Assembly: GCA_947085815.1 (NCBI GenBank)
Contig: CAMTXU010000039.1
Span: 1 to 40,499 of the forward strand
DNA length: 40,499 nucleotides
Direction of reading: 5' to 3'
Source of the DNA: Fen-1258 sp947085815
GTDB lineage: Bacteria; Bacteroidota; Ignavibacteria; Ignavibacteriales; Melioribacteraceae
A program made the position numbers and the translations under genes. The notes under the pieces are model-generated. The model ran no database searches and had not been told where the DNA came from. It saw only the letters and a program-made list of their open reading frames with translations. The stretch's first letter is position 1, and every line of letters begins with the position of its first letter. Shown one piece after another: positions 8,624 to 17,799 of this stretch.

Positions 8624-10132
8624 CTATAATTTTTTGATTGCATTTTCTATGTCTAATGATTTCTGAATCTTTCTTAAAGTAATAGGCTCAGAAATTCTTT
8701 CTTTGCAATCCGGAATGTTGCACATCTCACAAGTATCATTTACAATTCTGTACGGAATGCTTGGATCATTCCAAAAATTAATTTTTTTCTTCAATTGTTC
8801 ATCTAAATAAAAACCAATTGTAACACTTGAAAAAGTATTTGGATCAAGAATGTTTTGTTGAGCCACAGAAAAGGAAATGTATTCATCATTTGTTTCATGA
8901 AATTTAGAATGAATAATTCCAGATTTCATTTTACCATCACCATTTAACCCGTTTAATTCTTCTTTAATCTTTTTCAATACTTCAATTGAAACCCAGCGAC
9001 GACAGTAATGTTCATTAGTTTGAAACCCGCCCGGATTTTGTTTTATATTTAAGCGGACTTCTTTTGTCAAGTCATATTTGTCTGTACCAGTAATGGTGTT
9101 GAATCGAAGGAAAAAATATTTTTTGAGTCCCAATACTTTACCGGAAAGATTTGCCAAACGTTGAAAAAACATTTCGGGAGTTGCATCATATTTAATAATA
9201 AGATTAATTAGAAAATATTCATCCCATTTTTCTTGTAAAAAAAAAGTATTTATATCTGCTGTAAAATTATTTTTATTCAAAATTAATGCGGCGGAAAAAT
9301 ATGCAGCAATGTAATTATTCAAAAGATGATCGAATGTATTCAGCTTCAAACTAGAGTGAATATAACTTCTTTTGGATATTTTAAGGTAATTGTAAGCCAG
9401 TTCTTTCCCTATGATAAATAATTTTTGAGCAGGTGAGAGTAGTGGATTTAAAAATAATATCGGTTGCTTCCCGGGTTTTAATACTCCGCGTAGTTGTTTA
9501 AGCTCCTCAAAATTGTTGAATCTGCTTTCATCCAACATGTAGTTTAAATGTTGAATAAGAATTTGGGAGAGCTGTTCATAATTTATTGGAGGTGCTATAG
9601 TTAAATGAAAATCATCAACAAATTTTTCAACCGATAATTCGACATCTTCCAAATAGTTATCATTAATCTCTTTAAATATTCGTAAAGCGGTTCTACTAAA
9701 ATTATTTTGGCTCAATTCTGTACTTCGCGCCATTTCAATAACTGTTGTTACTAGTGCACTTAATTGATAAGATGCCTCAGACATTAAAGAGATAAATTTG
9801 TTCAAATCAATTCCGTAGTGATCGAGCGGAAGCATTTCAAGAATGTTTGATTCAATCAATTCGGCAATTGGGGTTAAATTTTTGGTGAGTTTTAATGTAA
9901 CAAGTTCATCGTAACTTACACCCAAAGCTTGAGCAAGTTGAGCAATTTTATCTGCCTTAGGATATTTTTTCCCTTTTTCAATTTCATTTAAGTAAGAAAC
10001 AGAAAGAGCACATTTTTCGGCTAAATCAACCAATGAAAAATTTCGCTCTTGGCGAAGTTGCTTCATCTTCAATCCGAATATCAGCTTAATATAATTGTTA
10101 TGATTTCTCAAACTTTCTCTTTTTTGTTGCAA
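8624..10132 (-). CDS. XRE-family regulator of the ScfR type (HTH, degenerate ImmA/IrrE-like domain, Cys-containing DUF2083-like tail)
   Basis: Residues about 13-75 form a lambda-repressor-type helix-turn-helix (MKQLRQERNFSLVDLAEKC, then SVSYLNEIEKGKKYP). The middle part around 220-260 resembles the IrrE/M78 segment of short-chain fatty acyl-CoA regulators but has KELAYNYL where a metalloprotease has HExxH, so no catalytic site is visible. The C-terminus carries TCEMCNIPDCKER (C-x2-C-x4-C), comparable to the cysteine end of RamB/PrpC-type ScfR proteins. Known ScfR members sense acyl-CoA and control fatty-acid or propionate genes. Here the gene is divergent from fadD, so I infer control of the fad operon. 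The start is a TTG at 10132. A TTG at 10111 is possible, while the first ATG (10066) would cut into the HTH. Confidence 0.75.
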   Translation of the reverse strand: MQQKRESLRNHNNYIKLIFGLKMKQLRQERNFSLVDLAEKCALSVSYLNEIEKGKKYPKADKIAQLAQALGVSYDELVTLKLTKNLTPIAELIESNILEMLPLDHYGIDLNKFISLMSEASYQLSALVTTVIEMARSTELSQNNFSRTALRIFKEINDNYLEDVELSVEKFVDDFHLTIAPPINYEQLSQILIQHLNYMLDESRFNNFEELKQLRGVLKPGKQPILFLNPLLSPAQKLFIIGKELAYNYLKISKRSYIHSSLKLNTFDHLLNNYIAAYFSAALILNKNNFTADINTFFLQEKWDEYFLINLIIKYDATPEMFFQRLANLSGKVLGLKKYFFLRFNTITGTDKYDLTKEVRLNIKQNPGGFQTNEHYCRRWVSIEVLKKIKEELNGLNGDGKMKSGIIHSKFHETNDEYISFSVAQQNILDPNTFSSVTIGFYLDEQLKKKINFWNDPSIPYRIVNDTCEMCNIPDCKERISEPITLRKIQKSLDIENAIKKL

Positions 10133-10177
10133 ATATAGAGATATTTTTGAAAGGAATCTCAGCTAATATTCTTTATC

Positions 10178-10214
10178 AGCGAAAATTCGCTTGCATAATC
10201 TCCATTGTTCGCTT
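10178..10214. promoter_or_regulatory. Candidate operator between the ScfR-type regulator and fadD
   Basis: The 141-bp divergent region contains a perfect palindrome AGCGAAAATTCGCT (10178-10191). TTCGCTT is repeated at 10208-10214, 22 bp on from its first occurrence at 10186-10192. A dyad in the shared promoter region of an HTH regulator and the operon it probably controls is a natural operator candidate. Binding is not shown by sequence alone. Confidence 0.4.
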
Positions 10215-10273
10215 ATCTTGAAATAAAAAAAAGCTTAATTGTCTTTTATCAACAAAACAAAATTGAGGTAGCT

Positions 10274-12049
10274 ATGGCTGAACCCAAAAGACTTTTCGAT
10301 TTGATTCCCTTTCAAATAGAAAATTACCCGATTAAAAATTGTGTTTCCGATAAAAAAGATGGTCAATGGGTAAGTTTCGGCACGGAAGAAGTTCAATCAA
10401 TCATAGATAAGTTTGGTCTCGGGCTATTGAAGCTTGGGGTTAATCCCGGTGATAAACTTGCCATCATTTCTCCAAACAGAACTGAATGGAATTTTGTTGA
10501 TCTTGGAATTTTACAGATTGGCTGTGTTGATGTTCCTATTTATCCTAATATCAGTGTCGAAGAGTATGAATATATTTTGAAGGATGCAGAAGTGAAATAT
10601 GTCTTCGTTGCAAATTTGGATTTGTATCAAAAAATCAATTCAGTAAAACACAAAGTCAAATCCCTCATTGAAATTTACACCTTTGATAAACTTGAAGGGA
10701 AAAAACATTGGAAAGAAATTTTAGAAATTGCCGATGAGTCTCTAAGAGATCGGCTCAATCAAATTAAAGAAAGTGTGAAGTTAGATGATTTAGCTACAAT
10801 TATTTACACTTCCGGAACTACCGGAGTTCAGAAAGGAGTAATGCTCTCTCACAATAATATTTTGAGTAATGTAAATTCAATTCAACAAATTATGCCAATA
10901 AATAATTCTGATCGGGTTATCAGTTTTCTTCCTATCTGTCACATCTTCGAACGAACCGCGGTTTATTATTATATGAAGATCGGTGCTGCAATTTATTATG
11001 CGGAAAGCATTGAAAAAGTTGGTGATAATCTTAAAGAAGTGAAACCGAATTACTTTACAACTGTACCGCGCCTTCTCGAAAAGATTTATGATAAGATTAT
11101 GGAAAAGGGAAGAGAACTTAAACAACCAAAACAAGCAATCTTTGGCTGGGCTGTTAATCTGGCAAATCATTATCATCCACAAGGTAAAACCAATTTGTTT
11201 TATGGTGTACGACTTTGGGCAGCGCGAAAAATTGTTTTTTCAAAATGGATTGAAGCACTCGGCGGTGAAGTTAAAGGAATTATCAGCGGAGCCGCTGCAT
11301 TGCAGCCGCGCCTCGGAAGAATCTTTACTGCTGCCGGAGTTAATATTGTTGAAGGATATGGACTGACAGAAACTTCTCCCGTAATTACTTGCAATCGTTT
11401 TGAAGATTATTATATCGGAACAGTTGGTCATCCGATTCCGGATGTTCAAATTAAACTTGCCGATACCGGAGAAATACTAACCAAAGGTCCGAATGTAATG
11501 CTTGGTTATTACAACAAGCCGGAAGAAACTAAAGCTGTTATTGATGAAGATGGTTGGTTTCATACCGGCGATATTGGAGTTATGGTTAATGATAAGTACT
11601 TAAAAATCACAGATAGATTGAAAGAAGTTTTTAAGACATCCGGCGGAAAATTTATTGCTCCGCTTCCTATCGAAAATAAAATGAAAGAATCTCTCTTCAT
11701 AAGAAATATTATTGTAATTGGTGAAAACCAAAAATTCTGTGCTGCACTTATTGTACCGGAATATGATTTCATAAAAAAATGGTGCGAAAAGAAAAGTGTA
11801 CAAGATTATATTCAAAAAGGTATAAGCCAAAGCGATACTATTAAAGAAAGAATTTGGAAAGAGATTCAACATTACAATAAACGATTTAGCCATATAGAGC
11901 AAGTTAAAAAATTCGAATTGGTTGATAAAGATTGGACCGTTGATTCCAATGAACTAACGCCGACCTTAAAACTTAAACGCAGAGTGATAATGAAGAATAA
12001 TGAAAAACTAATTGAGAAAATATATTCAGAAACACTAACCAAAAACTAA
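10274..12049 (+). CDS. fadD: Long-chain acyl-CoA synthetase (AMP-forming)
   Basis: This enzyme activates free fatty acids to acyl-CoA with ATP, the entry step to beta-oxidation. It belongs to the ANL superfamily. The phosphate-binding loop YTSGTTGVQKG lies at about 178-188. The adenylate motif GYGLTETSP lies near residue 358. GWFHTGDIG near 425 supplies the ribose-binding Asp, and a KLKRR C-terminal subdomain completes the fold. I chose ATG 10274, preceded by GAGGT at the right distance. The frame is open 69 bp upstream, but that part overlaps the promoter region. The 591-residue length fits bacterial FadD15/Faa-like enzymes. The stop is followed directly by the fadN ATG (TAAATG), so the two genes are tightly coupled. 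Divergence from the regulator suggests regulation by acyl-CoA level. Confidence 0.9.
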   Translation: MAEPKRLFDLIPFQIENYPIKNCVSDKKDGQWVSFGTEEVQSIIDKFGLGLLKLGVNPGDKLAIISPNRTEWNFVDLGILQIGCVDVPIYPNISVEEYEYILKDAEVKYVFVANLDLYQKINSVKHKVKSLIEIYTFDKLEGKKHWKEILEIADESLRDRLNQIKESVKLDDLATIIYTSGTTGVQKGVMLSHNNILSNVNSIQQIMPINNSDRVISFLPICHIFERTAVYYYMKIGAAIYYAESIEKVGDNLKEVKPNYFTTVPRLLEKIYDKIMEKGRELKQPKQAIFGWAVNLANHYHPQGKTNLFYGVRLWAARKIVFSKWIEALGGEVKGIISGAAALQPRLGRIFTAAGVNIVEGYGLTETSPVITCNRFEDYYIGTVGHPIPDVQIKLADTGEILTKGPNVMLGYYNKPEETKAVIDEDGWFHTGDIGVMVNDKYLKITDRLKEVFKTSGGKFIAPLPIENKMKESLFIRNIIVIGENQKFCAALIVPEYDFIKKWCEKKSVQDYIQKGISQSDTIKERIWKEIQHYNKRFSHIEQVKKFELVDKDWTVDSNELTPTLKLKRRVIMKNNEKLIEKIYSETLTKN

Positions 12050-14467
12050 ATGAAAAACATCATGAAAAGAAAAATCAATGAAGTTGCTGTACTTGGTTCA
12101 GGCGTAATGGGCTCGCGCATCGCTGCACACTTTGCAAACATTGGATGCAAAGTCTATTTGCTGGACATAGTACCAAAGGAATTAAACGATTCCGAAAAGA
12201 AAAAAGGGCTTACTTTGCAAGACACGGCTGTTCGCAATAGAATAGCAAACGACAATTTGCAAAATGTTCTCAAAGCAAAACCATCTCCAATCTATAGAAC
12301 TGATTTTGCTTCAAGAATTACTACTGGAAATTTTGATGACAATATGAATTGGCTTTCGAATGTTGATTGGATTATCGAAGCAGTTGTTGAAAATCTGGAA
12401 ATCAAAAAGAAAGTTTTTGATAATGTTGAAAAGTTTCGCAAACCCGGAACTTTGATTACAACCAACACTTCCGGAATTCCTATTCACTTAATGAATGAAG
12501 GACGAAGCGAAGATTTTCAAAAACATTTTTGCGGCGCTCACTTCTTTAATCCCCCACGCTATCTCCAACTATTAGAAATTATATCCACACCAAAAACAAG
12601 TAAGGATGTTATTGATTTTCTGATGTGGTACGGTGATTTGTATCTTGGCAAAACAACAGTACTTTGCAAAGACACCCCGGCATTCATTGCAAACCGAATT
12701 GGTGTCTTCAGCATTATGGCTGTCTTCAAACTTAAAAAAGATCTTGGTTTGAGTGTAAAAGAAATTGATACTCTAACCGGCCCATTAACCGGCAAACCAA
12801 AATCTGCAACATTCAGAACTGCAGATGTTGTTGGAATTGATACGCTGGTGAAAGTTGCAAACAATGTTTATCACGATTGTCCGAACGATGAAGCGCGTGA
12901 TCTTTTTGCAATTCCCGATTATGTGAACAAACTTGTAGAGAACAATTGGCTCGGTGATAAAACGGGACAAGGTTTCTACAAAAAATCCAAAGATGAAAAA
13001 GGTGAAAAAGTTATTCTTGAACTTGACACAGAAACTTTTGAATACAAGCCAAGTCCAAAATCAAATATGGCTTCTGTTACTGCTGCAAAACCGATTGATA
13101 ATTTGAAAGAGCGAATGAAAGTTTTAATCAGCGGAAAAGATAAAGCTGCAGAATTTTTGCGCTCACATAATTTTTACATCTTTCAATATTCATCGAATAG
13201 AATCCCGGAAATTTCTGATGAACTTTATAAACTTGATGATGCAATGCGTGCTGGATTTGGTTGGGAATTAGGTCCATTCGAAACTTGGGATGCACTCGGA
13301 GTTAAGAAAACCGTTGATAAAATGATTGAAGCAAATATGAAGCCCGCTGATTGGATCTTGAAAATGTTGGAAAGCGGATTTACTTCTTTCTATAAATCTG
13401 AAAATGGAAAGAAAAAGTTTTACGATATCTCTTCCAACTCCTACAAAGAAATTCCCGGCAAAGGTGATTTTATAATTCTTGAAAACTATCGTGCGAATGA
13501 ACCGGTCTGGAAAAACTCTGGTGCAACCCTGCACGATATTGGCGATGGAATTGTTAATCTTGAATTTCAAACAAAGATGAACTCAATTGGTTCAGAAATT
13601 TTAGAAGGAATAAACAAATCAATTGAAATTGCTGAGAAAGATTTTAAGGGATTAGTGATTGGAAATAACGGACAACATTTTTCTGCCGGTGCAAATTTAG
13701 CAATGATGTTTATGCTGGCAACAGAACAAGAGTATGATGAAATAGATATGGCCGTTCGACAATTTCAAAATGCAACAATGCACGTTCGTTACTCAAACAT
13801 TCCGGTTGTTGTAGCTCCTCATTCATTAGTGCTTGGCGGTGGCTGCGAAGTTTGCTTGCACGCTGATAAAGTTAATGCCTCTGCTGAAACATACATCGGT
13901 TTGGTGGAAGTTGGCGTGGGAATTATTCCCGCCGGCGGCGGCACAAAAGAAATGACACTTCGTGCTTCCGATACTTATATCGAAGGCGGAATTGAACTTC
14001 CGGAACTTCAAAAAAGATTTATGAATATAGCTACAGCAAAGGTTGCAACTTCTGCAGAAGAAGCTTTTGATATGGGAATTTTTAGAAAAGGACTTGATAC
14101 TTATTCTGTTAATCCAAATCGTGTTATTTCTGATGCAAAAAAATATGCTATTGTGATGGCTGATAAAGGTTATACAAAACCGATTCAAAGAACGGATGTT
14201 AAGGTTTTAGGACGCACAGTACTTGCAACTCTGCTTTTAGGAATCCACTCTTTCAGATTAGGCAATTACATAACCGATCACGATAAAAAAATTGTTGAGA
14301 AGCTTGCCTACATTATGTGCGGCGGTGATCTTTCTGAAGGCAGTTTGGTTTCAGAACAATATCTTTTGGATTTAGAGCGCGAGGCGTTTTTGAGTTTGAT
14401 AGGTGAAAAGAAAACATTGGAAAGAATCCAAAGCATACTAACAACCGGTAAGCCATTAAGAAATTAA
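12050..14467 (+). CDS. fadN: 3-hydroxyacyl-CoA dehydrogenase / enoyl-CoA hydratase (FadN type)
   Basis: This bifunctional beta-oxidation enzyme has the dehydrogenase domain first and the hydratase/crotonase domain last, the reverse of E. coli FadB and the order found in Bacillus FadN. The NAD-binding loop GSGVMGSRIAAHFA lies at about 16-29. The catalytic His of GAHFFNPP lies near 162. The C-terminal dehydrogenase domains follow, including FGWELGPFETWDALG near 405-418. The crotonase part begins near 500, with the oxyanion-hole segment HFSAGANLAMM and the glutamate-bearing GGGCEVCLHAD and VEVGVGIIPAGGG. The length of 805 residues is close to FadN (about 790). A second ATG 12 bp downstream is an alternative start. 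It partners with FadA (39-bp gap), with which it would carry out hydration, oxidation and thiolysis. Confidence 0.92.
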   Translation: MKNIMKRKINEVAVLGSGVMGSRIAAHFANIGCKVYLLDIVPKELNDSEKKKGLTLQDTAVRNRIANDNLQNVLKAKPSPIYRTDFASRITTGNFDDNMNWLSNVDWIIEAVVENLEIKKKVFDNVEKFRKPGTLITTNTSGIPIHLMNEGRSEDFQKHFCGAHFFNPPRYLQLLEIISTPKTSKDVIDFLMWYGDLYLGKTTVLCKDTPAFIANRIGVFSIMAVFKLKKDLGLSVKEIDTLTGPLTGKPKSATFRTADVVGIDTLVKVANNVYHDCPNDEARDLFAIPDYVNKLVENNWLGDKTGQGFYKKSKDEKGEKVILELDTETFEYKPSPKSNMASVTAAKPIDNLKERMKVLISGKDKAAEFLRSHNFYIFQYSSNRIPEISDELYKLDDAMRAGFGWELGPFETWDALGVKKTVDKMIEANMKPADWILKMLESGFTSFYKSENGKKKFYDISSNSYKEIPGKGDFIILENYRANEPVWKNSGATLHDIGDGIVNLEFQTKMNSIGSEILEGINKSIEIAEKDFKGLVIGNNGQHFSAGANLAMMFMLATEQEYDEIDMAVRQFQNATMHVRYSNIPVVVAPHSLVLGGGCEVCLHADKVNASAETYIGLVEVGVGIIPAGGGTKEMTLRASDTYIEGGIELPELQKRFMNIATAKVATSAEEAFDMGIFRKGLDTYSVNPNRVISDAKKYAIVMADKGYTKPIQRTDVKVLGRTVLATLLLGIHSFRLGNYITDHDKKIVEKLAYIMCGGDLSEGSLVSEQYLLDLEREAFLSLIGEKKTLERIQSILTTGKPLRN

Positions 14468-14505
14468 TTAACAATGAATTTTAAAATTAAATAAGAAGAA
14501 TAATT

Positions 14506-15681
14506 ATGAGAGAAGCATTTATAGTTGCCGGATTTCGTTCCGCAGTTGGTAAAGCAAAAAAAGGTGGTTTTAGATTTTACCGTCCGGACGATCTTGGCGC
14601 AGACGTAATTAAACATCTGATGAAATCTGTTCCGCAATTAGATCCTCATCGCATTGATGATATTATTGTCGGAAACGCTTTCCCCGAAGCTGAACAAGGT
14701 TTACAAGTCGGAAGAATGATTTCACTTTTATCACTCCCGATCGAAACACCCGGTTCAACCGTAAACAGATTTTGCGGTTCCGGAATTGATACAATTGCAA
14801 CTGCAACTGCACGCATTCAATCCGGCATGATGGATTGCATCATTGCCGGCGGTGTCGAATCAATGTCGCTCGTTCCAATGACCGGATGGAAACTTGCACC
14901 GAATTATATGATCGCAAAAAACAATCCCAATTATTATTTGGGAATGGGATTAACTGCTGAAGAACTTGCAAAGGATTTTAAGATTTCCCGCGAAGAGCAA
15001 GATTTGTTTTCTTACAAGTCACATCAAAAAGCTGTGAACGCAATTAACAACGGCTACTTCAAAGATCAGATTGTTCCGATTGAAGTTGAGCAAGTTTATG
15101 TCGAAAGCAATAAAAAGAAAACTAAAAAATTTGTTGTAGATACAGACGAAGGACCAAGAGCAGATACAACAATTGAAGCATTGGCAAAGTTAAAACCTGT
15201 ATTTGCAGAAAAAGGAACAGTGACTGCTGGTAACTCATCACAAACTTCTGATGGGGCTGCATTCGTTCTGGTTATGTCCGGTGAAATGATGAAAGAATTA
15301 AACTTAAAACCGATTGCAAGATTAGTTTCGTATGCAGTTGCCGGTGTTGATCCAAGGATAATGGGAGTCGGACCAGTTGCAGCAGTTCCAAAAGCATTAA
15401 AGAAAGCAGGCTTATCTTTGAATGATATTGACCTGATTGAATTGAACGAAGCATTTGCGGTACAATCATTAACTGTAATACGCGAATTAAAATTGAATGA
15501 AGAAGTCATAAATGTTAATGGCGGTGCTGTTGCATTAGGTCATCCGCTTGGTTGCACCGGTGCAAAACTTACGGTTCAAATTATTCACGAACTCCGAAGA
15601 CGAAAGAAAAAATATGGAATGGTTACAGCTTGTGTTGGCGGCGGACAAGGTGTTGCCGGAATTTATGAGTTGTTGAATTGA
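14506..15681 (+). CDS. fadA: Acetyl-CoA acyltransferase (3-ketoacyl-CoA thiolase)
   Basis: This is the last step of the beta-oxidation cycle, thiolytic cleavage of 3-ketoacyl-CoA to acetyl-CoA. The nucleophilic Cys90 lies in NRFCGSGID, His346 in GGAVALGHPLG and Cys376 in TACVGGGQG, all at thiolase-typical positions. The 391-residue length is standard. The preceding ELNEAFAVQ motif is also typical of degradative thiolases. It follows fadN by 38 bp in the same direction. The 3' side opens into a 311-bp gap packed with palindromic repeats, which separates it from fadE. Confidence 0.95.
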   Translation: MREAFIVAGFRSAVGKAKKGGFRFYRPDDLGADVIKHLMKSVPQLDPHRIDDIIVGNAFPEAEQGLQVGRMISLLSLPIETPGSTVNRFCGSGIDTIATATARIQSGMMDCIIAGGVESMSLVPMTGWKLAPNYMIAKNNPNYYLGMGLTAEELAKDFKISREEQDLFSYKSHQKAVNAINNGYFKDQIVPIEVEQVYVESNKKKTKKFVVDTDEGPRADTTIEALAKLKPVFAEKGTVTAGNSSQTSDGAAFVLVMSGEMMKELNLKPIARLVSYAVAGVDPRIMGVGPVAAVPKALKKAGLSLNDIDLIELNEAFAVQSLTVIRELKLNEEVINVNGGAVALGHPLGCTGAKLTVQIIHELRRRKKKYGMVTACVGGGQGVAGIYELLN

Positions 15682-15685
15682 TATA

Positions 15686-15714
15686 GAATGCCGTTGGCAT
15701 CCAATTATTGTAAA
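15686..15714. repeat. Single palindromic repeat unit, ATGCCGTTGGCAT head with ATTATTGTA tail
   Basis: A GCC-GTT-GGC hairpin is followed by CCAATTATTGTAAAA. The tail is the same as in the CATCGTAGATG units nearby although the hairpin sequence differs, so this looks like one repeat family with interchangeable heads. It lies 5 bp after the fadA stop. Confidence 0.65.
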
Positions 15715-15760
15715 ACAAGAGCGAATAGAGAATAAAGATATTCTTAGAAGATCAATAAAA

Positions 15761-15790
15761 AAGAACATCGTAGATGTTCCATAATTGTAA
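15761..15790. repeat. Single CATCGTAGATG repeat unit with ATAATTGTA tail
   Basis: AAGAACATCGTAGATGTTCC is a near-perfect hairpin (GAACATC/GATGTTC with a GTA loop) followed by ATAATTGTAA. It matches unit C of the A-B-C arrays and lies just before the second array. Confidence 0.75.
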
Positions 15791-15812
15791 TAGCCTGATG
15801 AATAATAGAAAA

Positions 15813-15951
15813 ATTATAAATCCTCTACGAGGATAAGATCATTAGAAATGGTTGTTCTTTTTTTACAATAATAAAACCACTACGAGGTTTATGGCATAAA
15901 GAAATATCAGCAACATTTTTTTACTAACATCGTAGATGTTCAATTATTGTA
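15813..15951. repeat. Three-part mosaic palindromic repeat array, copy 2 (units A-B-C)
   Basis: This has the same layout as 8439-8574. Unit A is ATAAATCCTCTACGAGGAT (15815-15835), unit B reads TACAATAATAAAACC then CTACGAGGTTT (15863-15890), and unit C is AACATCGTAGATGTTCAATT then ATTGTA (15926-15951). The motifs are nearly identical between the copies while the spacers have diverged. The right end lies 41 bp before the fadE start codon. Confidence 0.8.
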
Positions 15952-15992
15952 GATCAATAGAAAATTGTTTAAACAAAAAAGAGGAAATAAAA

Positions 15993-17780
15993 ATGTCAGA
16001 CGAAACAAAAAAAGTTCTGCTCGGCGGAGAATTCTTAATTAAAGAAAGTGATCCGCAAAGTGTTTTCATACCGGAAGAAATTAATGAAGAACAAAAAATG
16101 ATGGTTGAAACAGCCGCCGGTTTTGTACAGAGTGAAATCTGGCCAAAGCTTGATGCAATTGATAAACAAGAACCGGGTTTAACAGTTTCTCTTTTAGAAA
16201 AAGCCGGTGAACTTGGTTTACTTGGTACTTCTGTTCCGGAAGAATTCGGAGGACTTGGAGGAGATTTTAATACAAATACTTTTCTTGTAATGGAATTAGG
16301 GACAAGTTATTCTTTTGGCGTATCATTCGCCGCTCACACCGGAATTGGAACTCTGCCAATTCTTTACTACGGGAATGCCGATCAGAAAGCAAAATATCTT
16401 CCTAAACTTGCTTCCGGTGAAATGAAATCTGCATATTGTTTAACAGAACCAACTTCCGGCTCAGATGCACTTTCTGCAAAAACTACTGCTAAACTTTCTG
16501 ATGATGGGAAGTATTACATTCTTAACGGTCAAAAAATGTGGATCACCAACGGCGGCTTTGCAGATATATTAATTACATTCGCACAAGTTGATGGTGATAA
16601 ATTTACTTGCTTCGTTATTGATACAAACTCTCCCGGATTTACGCGTGGCGAAGAAGAAAATAAATTGGGAATTAAAGGTTCATCAACTCGCGCTTTGTTT
16701 TTGGATAATGTAAAAGTTCCGGTTGAAAATGTTCTTGGTGAAATTGGTAAAGGTCATTACATCGCTTTCAATGTTTTGAATGTTGGTCGTTATAAATTAT
16801 GTGCAATGACAACCGGTGGTGCAAAAAGATTTTGCTCGATCGCTGTTCAATACGCAAACGAACGAAAACAATTTGGTAAAACGATTGCAAGCTTCGGGGC
16901 AATCAAGCATAAATTGGCAGAGCAAGCAATAAGAATTTTTGTTGCTGAATCTGCTACTATGCGAACAAGTGGTCTAATAAATGATAAAGAACACGAACTA
17001 CTTGCAAGTGGAAAAAGCTACAGTGAATCTATGATTGGTGCTGCTGAAGAATACGCAATTGAAGCCGCGATGCTAAAAGTTTTTGGTTCGGAAGTTTTAG
17101 ATTATGTTGTTGATGAAACAGTTCAGATTCACGGTGGATATGGTTACTCGGAAGAATATCCTGCTGCTCGTGGTTATCGCGATTCAAGAATTAACAGAAT
17201 TTTTGAAGGCACTAATGAAATCAATCGTTTGCTTACAGTTGATATGCTTGTTAAACGCTCGATGAAAGGAAGACTTAATTTATTGGGTCCGGCAATGGCA
17301 ATTCAAAAAGAGTTGATGAGTGTTCCTGAATTTGGCGAGGAACCAACAGGTGTTCTTGCTAAAGAATTACAAGCAATTCAGAATGCAAAAAAAGCAATTT
17401 TAATGACTGCCGGTATGGCTGTCCAAAAGTTTATGCAAAAGTTAGCAGATGAACAAGAAGTGATTATGAATTTAACTGATATGTTAATTGAAGTTTACAC
17501 TTCGGAATCTGCGATTCTTAGAACACAGAAATTAGCAACCATGAAAAGCGAAGCTGAACTTCAACCATATATTGAAATTACACAAGCATATGTAAGTGAT
17601 TCACTTGAAAGAATTAATCTCTACGGCAAGCACGCTATATCTTCATTTGCAGAAGGTGATGAATTAAAACTTTTAACACTTGGTTTGAAACGATTCACAA
17701 AATTTGATCTCGTGAACACAACCAAGTTAAGAAGAAGCATAGCTGACCGGATGATTGAAGCTAACGGATATTGCTTTTAA
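15993..17780 (+). CDS. fadE: Acyl-CoA dehydrogenase (FadE, Bacillus type)
   Basis: This flavoenzyme makes the first oxidation of each beta-oxidation round, giving trans-2-enoyl-CoA. The FAD/substrate segment AYCLTEPTSGSDA lies at about 145-157 and MWITNGGFADI at about 180-190. The catalytic base is Glu405 in RIFEGTNEINR. After the core (about 30-420) there is a helical extension of about 170 residues, as in the 594-residue Bacillus FadE and in VLCAD-like enzymes. I chose ATG 15993, preceded by GAGGA 8 bp upstream. The frame is open for 57 bp before it but runs through the repeat unit. Electrons would go to an electron-transfer flavoprotein, which is not encoded in this window. Confidence 0.93.
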   Translation: MSDETKKVLLGGEFLIKESDPQSVFIPEEINEEQKMMVETAAGFVQSEIWPKLDAIDKQEPGLTVSLLEKAGELGLLGTSVPEEFGGLGGDFNTNTFLVMELGTSYSFGVSFAAHTGIGTLPILYYGNADQKAKYLPKLASGEMKSAYCLTEPTSGSDALSAKTTAKLSDDGKYYILNGQKMWITNGGFADILITFAQVDGDKFTCFVIDTNSPGFTRGEEENKLGIKGSSTRALFLDNVKVPVENVLGEIGKGHYIAFNVLNVGRYKLCAMTTGGAKRFCSIAVQYANERKQFGKTIASFGAIKHKLAEQAIRIFVAESATMRTSGLINDKEHELLASGKSYSESMIGAAEEYAIEAAMLKVFGSEVLDYVVDETVQIHGGYGYSEEYPAARGYRDSRINRIFEGTNEINRLLTVDMLVKRSMKGRLNLLGPAMAIQKELMSVPEFGEEPTGVLAKELQAIQNAKKAILMTAGMAVQKFMQKLADEQEVIMNLTDMLIEVYTSESAILRTQKLATMKSEAELQPYIEITQAYVSDSLERINLYGKHAISSFAEGDELKLLTLGLKRFTKFDLVNTTKLRRSIADRMIEANGYCF

Positions 17781-17799
17781 TATTGTTCTGTTAATATTA

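Noticed and set aside
9350..9450. Active ImmA/IrrE metalloprotease in the regulator
   Set aside because: The expected HExxH is replaced by KELAYNYL, so no zinc site can be formed; only the fold may be kept.
13268..14188. Antisense frames of 100-120 residues within fadN
   Set aside because: They are low-complexity reading frames opposite a strongly conserved gene and lack ribosome binding sites and protein-like domains.
15936..15992. A longer FadE with 19 extra N-terminal residues
   Set aside because: The extension is encoded by the palindromic repeat unit, while GAGGA precedes the ATG at 15993.
15681..15992. An insertion sequence between fadA and fadE
   Set aside because: No transposase frame or terminal inverted repeats around a coding region; only short palindromic repeats.
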